DNA of 10,515 bases from UBA11475 sp045655805 (GTDB lineage Bacteria; Bacillota; Clostridia; Christensenellales; Borkfalkiaceae): NCBI GenBank assembly GCA_045655805.1, contig JAZOPZ010000008.1, positions 1 to 10,515 of the forward strand, in the 5' to 3' direction. Position 1 is the stretch's first letter. Each line of letters starts with the position of its first letter. A model generated the notes under the pieces. That model did not search any database and had not been told where the DNA came from. It worked only from the letters and a program-made list of their open reading frames with translations. This document shows, piece by piece, positions 6,546 to 10,515 of the stretch. The position numbers were made by a program, and so were the translations under genes.

Positions 6546-6791
6546 GATTGCAGAAACCGTTGGAATAAGTCGAAAATATCTATTTGCTATATTCAAATTA
6601 GAAATTAGTCAATCACCGCAAAACTATTTAATTAATTATCGTATTGAAAAAGCGTGTGAATTGTTAAAAGACAAAAAATATCTATTACTAACATGAGTTT
6701 TTCTGTTGGTTATAAGGATCAGTTTGTTTTTTCTAAAGTGTTAAAACAAGAAATGGGAATATCTCCATCTCAATGGCGTAATTGTTTTTAA
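6535..6791 (+). pseudogene. 3' remnant of an AraC-family transcriptional regulator, frameshifted
   Basis: The plus strand encodes the double helix-turn-helix end of an AraC-type regulator. The first frame (6535 onward) reads SSIAETVGISRKYLF, then EISQSPQNYLINYRIEKAC and ELLKDKK. From 6678 another frame continues with ISITNMSFSVGYKDQ, then FVFSKVLKQEMGISPSQW, and stops at 6789-6791. Both helix-turn-helix halves and the GY-D-FSK-F-K-GISPSQ/YR signature are recognisable. A missing A in the A-run 6673-6678 explains the frame change. An in-frame TGA (6532-6534) and the absent sensor domain show that the 5' part is lost. No start codon or ribosome site is present, so it is non-functional. Confidence 0.8.
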
Positions 6792-6798
6792 CTTTACT

Positions 6799-6829
6799 TT
6801 GACATTAATTAGTGATTTTAACATATATT
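6799..6829 (+). promoter_or_regulatory. Promoter region of the ylmC-like gene
   Basis: A perfect TTGACA (6799-6804) is followed after 19 bases by TATATT (6824-6829), a usable but long-spaced sigma-A promoter. CATATATT (6822-6829) at the same place matches six of eight positions of the sigma-E -10 (CATACAMT), though its -35 match is poor. The element lies just after the AraC remnant's stop and 26 bases before the ylmC start. Confidence 0.45.
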
Positions 6830-6854
6830 ATAAAGAAACGCTAAAAGGTGGCAA

Positions 6855-7190
6855 ATGGAATTAAGTTTTAAAGAGTTAAGTAAACGAGAAGTTGTAAATG
6901 TGACGGACGGTAAATGTTTGGGACATATAGTTGACCTGACGTTGGATTTTCCCAAAGGCATAATGTCGGGTATTACCGTGCCGTCAAAAAAATCTATTTT
7001 TAACTGTTTAGGTTGGTACGAAAAGATTTTTATTGAAAGTTATAAAATCAAAAAAATTGGTAAAGACGTAATTTTAGTTGATTTAACGGCGTCAAAACCA
7101 CATAAACCACAAAAAAATTCTTGTCCACCTTTATGTGGTGGTACTCCATCCAGCGCTTGTCGTGAAATTTCTAACGACGAATACGAATAA
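6855..7190 (+). CDS. YlmC/YmxH-family PRC-barrel sporulation protein with a cysteine-bearing tail
   Basis: Residues 1-80 form a small PRC-barrel-like beta domain: KELSKREVVNVTDGKCLGHI, a D-x-D-F-P-KG-x-M-SG-ITV strand pair, the CLGWYEK segment, and IKKIGKDVILVDL. This is the YlmC/YmxH pattern often annotated as a sporulation protein; its biochemical role is unknown. The family is usually about 80-90 residues. Here a tail of some 30 residues follows, with a PHKPQK stretch and three cysteines (C90, C94 in CPPLC, and C102). AAAGGTGG (6844-6851) is the ribosome site. Placement after sigG matches Firmicute synteny, with the remnant locus in between. It stands alone between a promoter and a terminator. 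Confidence 0.85.
   Translation: MELSFKELSKREVVNVTDGKCLGHIVDLTLDFPKGIMSGITVPSKKSIFNCLGWYEKIFIESYKIKKIGKDVILVDLTASKPHKPQKNSCPPLCGGTPSSACREISNDEYE
7097..7139. repeat. Perfect 10-base inverted repeat inside the ylmC tail
   Basis: ACCACATAAA (7097-7106) is exactly complementary to TTTATGTGGT (7130-7139), with a 23-base spacer. It lies within the codons for the atypical tail and about 50 bases before the real terminator. No T-run follows, so it is not a terminator itself. Confidence 0.6.
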
Positions 7191-7194
7191 TTTG

Positions 7195-7220
7195 AAAGAG
7201 CCATTTATTGATGGCTTTTT
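7195..7220 (+). terminator. Intrinsic terminator after the ylmC-like gene
   Basis: AGCCAT (7199-7204) pairs with ATGGCT (7211-7216) around a 6-base loop. The stem is extended by G-T and three A-T pairs into the T5 run at 7216-7220. It starts five bases after the ylmC stop codon and isolates this gene from the next operon. Confidence 0.85.
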
Positions 7221-7261
7221 GATTTTTATAACAAAAAAACAATCAAAATTTAAAAAGGGTA

Positions 7262-7290
7262 TTGAAAAAATTAAAATTGTAATGTATAAT
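7262..7290 (+). promoter_or_regulatory. Sigma-A promoter of the EF-G paralogue/sugar kinase operon
   Basis: TTGAAA (7262-7267) and a perfect TATAAT (7285-7290) are spaced by 17 bases. The start would be near 7297, leaving a leader of about 50 bases. GTATC (7295-7299) and GATAC (7326-7330) at the ends of the leader could pair just before the AAGGGGG ribosome site (7331-7337), but the stem is short. Confidence 0.75.
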
Positions 7291-7348
7291 TAATGTATCG
7301 TGTAAAAACGTTTGTTGTTGATTTTGATACAAGGGGGACAATATAATT

Positions 7349-9412
7349 ATGAAATTCAACGCAAAAAATATTCGCAATATAGCAATCGTTGGCCACAGCG
7401 GTGAAGGTAAAACTTCTTTAGCCGAAGCCATTTTGCTTAACGGCGGTTCAATAGACAGATTAGGTAAAACCGACGCCGGTAATACCGTAATGGATTTTGA
7501 CGAACAAGAAATTGCTAAAAAAATGTCTATATCGCTCGCAACCGCATATACGGTTTGGAACGATACAAAAATTAATTTAATAGACGTACCTGGTTTTTTT
7601 GATTTTGAGGCTGAAACCGAACAAGCTATGCGTGCAGTAGGTTCTGTTATTTTAGTAGCAGATGCGTCAGGCGAAGTTAGCATCGGTGCAGAAAAGGCTA
7701 TTGATTACTGCTCTAAAAATAAAATACCTATGATTATCTTCATCAACGGTATTGATAAAGAAAATGCTGATTACGTTAAAACGGTTGAGGCTTTCCAAGC
7801 GATTTATGGCAGAAAAATCGCGACTATGCACACGCCAATTATTCGTGATGGAAAGATGAAAGGTTACGTAAGTATCGTTTCTTCAAAAGCATACGAATTT
7901 TCTCCAGGTGGTAGACAACAGGTTGAAATCCCTGCAAATATGGTTGACGTTGTAAATGAAATTAAGGCGACGCTTACTGAGGCTGCGGCAGAAAGTACTG
8001 AAGAACTTTTAGATAAGTACTTTACCGATGGTGAACTTTCTAACGACGATATTATCGAAGGTGTTAAAGTAGGTATTAAAAACGGCGATTTAATTCCTGT
8101 GTTAGGTGGTAGTGCTACTCAAAATATGGGCGTTATTAACCTTATGAACGAAATCGTAGATATTATGCCATCTGCTCTTAAAAAGAATAAAATTGACGCT
8201 AAAAAAGTTGGGTCCGACGATTACGCTGACGTTTCTTATAGCGAAAACGCACCTTTCGTAGCACAAGTATTTAAGACTGTAGTTGATCCGTTTGTTGGTA
8301 AACTTAATTATATTAGAGTGTTTGGTGGTACACTTAAAAACGGTATGACCGTGTATAATTCAACCACTGGTGAAAAGGAAAGAATTAACCAAGTTTACGT
8401 GCTTAAAGGCAAAAAACAAGAACAAGTTGACGAACTCGTAGCAGGTGATATCGGTGCTGTAAATAAACTTAACAATACCAATACGGGGGATACTCTTTGT
8501 GACGAATCTAATAAGGTTATTCTTGCTAATATACCTGTGCCAAAGCCAATGCTTTCAATGGCCATTTACTCAACTTCAAGTGGTGATGAAGATAAGATTT
8601 TCCAAGGGCTTAATAGGCTTTCGGAAGAAGATTTGTCTTTCGTTGTTGAAAAAGACGTTGATACGGGTGAAATGATTTTGCGTGGTCAAGGTGAAACTCA
8701 ACTTGACGTTATATCTAAAAAGTTAAAATCAAAATTCGGTTGTGAAATTTTACTTAAAAAACCGAAAATTGCTTATAGAGAAACTATTCGCGGTGTTGCC
8801 GAAGCAGAAGGCAAACATAAAAAGCAATCGGGTGGTGCTGGTCAGTTTGGCGTAGTTAATATTAAGTTTGAACCAGGTGCTGAAGACGGCGAATTTGAAT
8901 TCGTTGACGCAGTAGTTGGTGGTGCAGTTCCCCGTAACTTTATCCCTGCCGTAGAAAAAGGCTTAAGAGAGGCTATTAAACACGGTGTTCTAGCAGGTTA
9001 TCCACTTATCAATCTTAAAGCAACGCTTTTCGATGGTAAATATCACCCTGTTGATAGTAAAGAAGTAGCGTTTATTTCAGCGTCTAAACTCGCTTATGAA
9101 GAAGCGTTACCAAAAGCGAAACCTGTTATTTTAGAGCCTATTTACGTTGTAAGAATTAAAGTTCCTGATACCGCAACTGGTGATATTTTAGGTGATATGA
9201 ATAAGCGTAGGGGAAGAATTTTAGGCATGGAAACTTCAGATAATAAACAAATTATCGTAGCAGAAGTTCCACTTGACGAAATGACAAAGTATTGTACCGA
9301 TTTGAGAAGTATGACGCAAGGTCGTGGCAAGTTTGAAATGGAATTTGCAAGGTATGAAGAAGTTCCTATGGCTATTCAAGAAAAGATTATCAAGGACGCT
9401 AAAAATAATTAA
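7349..9412 (+). CDS. EF-G-like paralogue (FusA2-type translational GTPase family)
   Basis: The 687-residue protein has the five-domain layout of EF-G. It begins with a GTPase domain whose P-loop is G15-HSGEGK-T22, then a domain II (VFGGTLKNGMTVYN), domain III (LSEEDLSFVVEKD, GQGETQLDV), domain IV (KHKKQSGGAGQFGVV, VPRNFIPAVEKGLREA) and domain V (ILEPIYVVRIKVP to TQGRGKFEMEF). It is not the canonical fusA. The P-loop has SGE where EF-G has VDH. DTPGH is D79-V-P-G-F83, lacking the catalytic His. Switch I is KKMSIS rather than RGITI. NKxD is N133-G-I-D136. The P-loop and DxPGxxDF changes are usual for the EF-G-like family; the lost NKxD lysine is not, as far as I recall. Its role is unknown: ribosome-binding is likely and GTP use uncertain. 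It is followed by the kinase gene after 15 bases. Confidence 0.85.
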   Translation: MKFNAKNIRNIAIVGHSGEGKTSLAEAILLNGGSIDRLGKTDAGNTVMDFDEQEIAKKMSISLATAYTVWNDTKINLIDVPGFFDFEAETEQAMRAVGSVILVADASGEVSIGAEKAIDYCSKNKIPMIIFINGIDKENADYVKTVEAFQAIYGRKIATMHTPIIRDGKMKGYVSIVSSKAYEFSPGGRQQVEIPANMVDVVNEIKATLTEAAAESTEELLDKYFTDGELSNDDIIEGVKVGIKNGDLIPVLGGSATQNMGVINLMNEIVDIMPSALKKNKIDAKKVGSDDYADVSYSENAPFVAQVFKTVVDPFVGKLNYIRVFGGTLKNGMTVYNSTTGEKERINQVYVLKGKKQEQVDELVAGDIGAVNKLNNTNTGDTLCDESNKVILANIPVPKPMLSMAIYSTSSGDEDKIFQGLNRLSEEDLSFVVEKDVDTGEMILRGQGETQLDVISKKLKSKFGCEILLKKPKIAYRETIRGVAEAEGKHKKQSGGAGQFGVVNIKFEPGAEDGEFEFVDAVVGGAVPRNFIPAVEKGLREAIKHGVLAGYPLINLKATLFDGKYHPVDSKEVAFISASKLAYEEALPKAKPVILEPIYVVRIKVPDTATGDILGDMNKRRGRILGMETSDNKQIIVAEVPLDEMTKYCTDLRSMTQGRGKFEMEFARYEEVPMAIQEKIIKDAKNN

Positions 9413-9427
9413 CGAGAGGAATATTAA

Positions 9428-10354
9428 ATGATTTTATCAATTTGCCCTAATCCAAGCAAAGACTGTACTTTAGAGTTAGATAGCCTTAACGTAGGTAAAC
9501 TTAATAGAATAAGAAATAAGGTTGAAACTTTTTCAGGCAAAGCTTTAAACGTTGCAATTGGCATAGGTAGACTTGGGGCGGGTAGTTTGGTAACTGGTTT
9601 TATGTTTGATGGTGGCGGTAAAAATTTTGAAGATCGTTTAAAAAGTGAAAACGTTCGCTATCAATTTATTTACAACCAAGGTAACGTAAGAGTAAACTAT
9701 AAAATCATTGATAACAAAGCAATGCTTACGGAACTTAACGATAAGGGTGAAGAAGTTTCTAAAGATAAACAACTTGAACTTATAAAGACGGTTAAAGATT
9801 TATCAAGGCTTGCAAACGTCGTTGTAATGAGTGGTAGTTTACCAAAGGGCGTTGATTCGTCTTTTTACGGTGAGGTCTTACAAGCAGTTCCTGACGGTGT
9901 AAAAATTATTGCAGATGCTGAAAAAGACAACTTAAAAAGTGCTTTAACGCGTGGGCTTTATTTAATTAAACCAAATCAAGCTGAACTTGAAGAAATAGCG
10001 GGTAAATCACTACATAGCAAGGAAGAAATTTTAGAGGCTTGTAATCTTTTGATAGCAAAAGGAACTGAAAACGTTTTAGTTTCGCTCGGTGCTGATGGTG
10101 CTATTTTGACAAATGGGAAAAAAGCATACTATTGTAAGAGTATACACGTTGCTGTTAATTCAACCGTTGGTGCAGGAGATAGTATGGTTGCTTCTGCCGC
10201 CGTTCAAATTGAAAAAGGCGCTCCACTTGACGAAGTCTTAAAGTGTGCGGTAGCAGCAGGCACGGCTTCAATAACCACTCCAGGTACTAATTTGTTTTAT
10301 AAAGACAAGTATGAAGAAATTTATAAAAACTTAACTGTTGAACAAATTTATTAA
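9428..10354 (+). CDS. PfkB-family sugar kinase, 1-phosphofructokinase/tagatose-6-phosphate kinase type
   Basis: The 308-residue protein has the length and order of FruK/LacC kinases, which phosphorylate a phosphosugar, typically fructose-1-phosphate to the 1,6-bisphosphate. It opens with ILSICPNPSKDCTLEL. Substrate-binding G37-KALN-VA43 stands where FruK has GGKGxNVA, so one glycine is Ala39. MSGSLPKGV, LIKPNQAELEE and VSLGADGAI follow. The ATP and anion-hole motif is STVGAGDSM, with D251 as catalytic base. AGAGGAA (9415-9421) is the ribosome site six bases before the ATG, and the gene lies 15 bases behind the EF-G paralogue in the same operon. No PTS fructose transporter or fruR is in the window, so fructose-1-phosphate is not confirmed as the substrate; tagatose-6-phosphate is the main alternative. 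Confidence 0.85.
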   Translation: MILSICPNPSKDCTLELDSLNVGKLNRIRNKVETFSGKALNVAIGIGRLGAGSLVTGFMFDGGGKNFEDRLKSENVRYQFIYNQGNVRVNYKIIDNKAMLTELNDKGEEVSKDKQLELIKTVKDLSRLANVVVMSGSLPKGVDSSFYGEVLQAVPDGVKIIADAEKDNLKSALTRGLYLIKPNQAELEEIAGKSLHSKEEILEACNLLIAKGTENVLVSLGADGAILTNGKKAYYCKSIHVAVNSTVGAGDSMVASAAVQIEKGAPLDEVLKCAVAAGTASITTPGTNLFYKDKYEEIYKNLTVEQIY

Positions 10355-10417
10355 ACCAAAAAAGGCGTTGTTAATTGAAGTGAACCCCATTTAGTTCACA
10401 CAATAAAAAAGGCTAAT

Positions 10418-10459
10418 AAAAAAACCTTCTATGATATAATTTTCATAGGAGGTTTTTTT
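10418..10459 (+). promoter_or_regulatory. Hairpin covering the transposase ribosome site, with an internal TATAAT
   Basis: A 17-pair stem with one G-T pair joins 10418-10434 to 10443-10459. Its right arm contains the AGGAGG ribosome site and ends in T8 beside the ATG at 10461. The loop holds a perfect TATAAT (10435-10440). A transcript reading in from fruK would fold and hide the ribosome site, and may terminate at the T-run. A transcript starting near 10447 from the loop promoter would lack the left arm. No clear -35 hexamer is visible upstream of the TATAAT. Confidence 0.6.
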
Positions 10460-10460
10460 T

Positions 10461-10515
10461 ATGGCAAAAAAAGGACAAAAATTTAACAAATACACACCCG
10501 AACAAAGAAAGGAAA
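10461..10515 (+). CDS. Transposase OrfA, N-terminal 18 codons (partial at window end)
   Basis: An ATG eight bases after AGGAGG opens a frame encoding a short, lysine-rich start (MAKKGQKFNKYTPEQRKE) that runs off the window. This beginning is typical of the helix-turn-helix OrfA of IS3-like transposases in Firmicutes, which bind the element ends. The identification depends on 18 residues plus the inverted-repeat-like sequence just upstream, so another small DNA-binding protein cannot be excluded. Confidence 0.5.
   Translation, partial: MAKKGQKFNKYTPEQRKE

Larger units (their letters stand above)
10376..10515 (+). mobile_element. Left end of an insertion sequence, probably IS3 family, cut by the window edge
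   Basis: A sequence starting TGAAGTGAACCCCATTTAG at 10376, with a GTGAAC/GTTCAC inner pairing (10380-10385 with 10394-10399), resembles the terminal repeat of IS150-group IS3 elements. Such ends begin with TG and carry a run of Cs. About 60 bases further in is a hairpin-protected start of an ORF whose first residues (MAKKGQKFNKYTPEQRKE) look like an IS3-type OrfA. The right end and target duplication are outside the window. The family call is from memory of similar elements. Confidence 0.5.

Noticed and set aside
7295..7330. Possible riboswitch or attenuator in the leader of the EF-G paralogue
   Set aside because: Only a five-base GTATC/GATAC pairing is present, with no conserved riboswitch core and no terminator alternative.
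7243..7683. Minus-strand open frame of 146 codons opposite the EF-G paralogue start and promoter
   Set aside because: It covers the promoter, leader and GTPase domain of the real gene, and its serine-rich product matches no family I know.
9142..9330. Minus-strand open frame opposite domain V of the EF-G paralogue
   Set aside because: It is antisense to conserved codons and has no independent evidence.
7349..9412. Tet(M)-type ribosomal protection protein
   Set aside because: Its P-loop and G3 variants (GHSGEGKT, DVPGFFDF) are those of the EF-G-like family, whereas Tet(M)-type proteins keep intact DAGKTT and DTPGHMDF motifs.

Overview
The window comes from a low-GC, endospore-forming Firmicute, most likely an uncultured member of the Clostridia. 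It is AT-rich with AG-rich Shine-Dalgarno sites, and it carries the spoIIGA-sigE-sigG cluster found only in endospore formers, followed by a ylmC/ymxH-type gene as in other Firmicutes. I cannot name a genus from the sequence alone.

Layout. Positions 1-58 (minus) are the 5' part of a tRNA-Thr(CGU). Next on the minus strand is a small glycerophosphodiester phosphodiesterase (84-794). A divergent promoter region (about 807-967) separates it from lepA (EF4 GTPase) and hemW (radical-SAM heme chaperone). These two genes are co-directional, 55 bases apart, with a long hairpin between them, and they end at a strong terminator. Then come spoIIGA, sigE and sigG: the membrane protease that matures pro-sigma-E, sigma-E itself (mother cell), and sigma-G (forespore). 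A candidate sigma-F promoter precedes sigG and a bidirectional terminator follows it. Positions 6383-6794 hold two gene remnants pointing away from each other: the 3' end of a family-4 glycosidase gene (minus) and the 3' end of an AraC-type regulator gene (plus). Their 5' parts and shared promoter are gone. ylmC follows as its own unit with a terminator. A good sigma-A promoter then drives a two-gene operon, an EF-G paralogue and a PfkB/1-phosphofructokinase-type sugar kinase. The right edge holds the left end of an insertion sequence, probably IS3 family, with the first 18 codons of a transposase ORF.

How the genes work together. spoIIGA, sigE, sigG and probably ylmC belong to the sporulation programme: SpoIIGA cleaves the N-terminal pro-region of sigma-E, and sigma-G acts later in the forespore. 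lepA and hemW are housekeeping genes for translation and heme trafficking. The pairing of the EF-G paralogue with a sugar kinase is unexplained.

I found no convincing undescribed defence, toxin-antitoxin, CRISPR or retroelement system. The most interesting points are the collapsed divergent glycosidase/AraC locus, the transposase start whose ribosome-binding site is buried in a hairpin that only read-through transcripts would contain, the apparent half-terminator next to that element, the degenerate G motifs of the EF-G paralogue, and the cysteine-bearing tail of YlmC.
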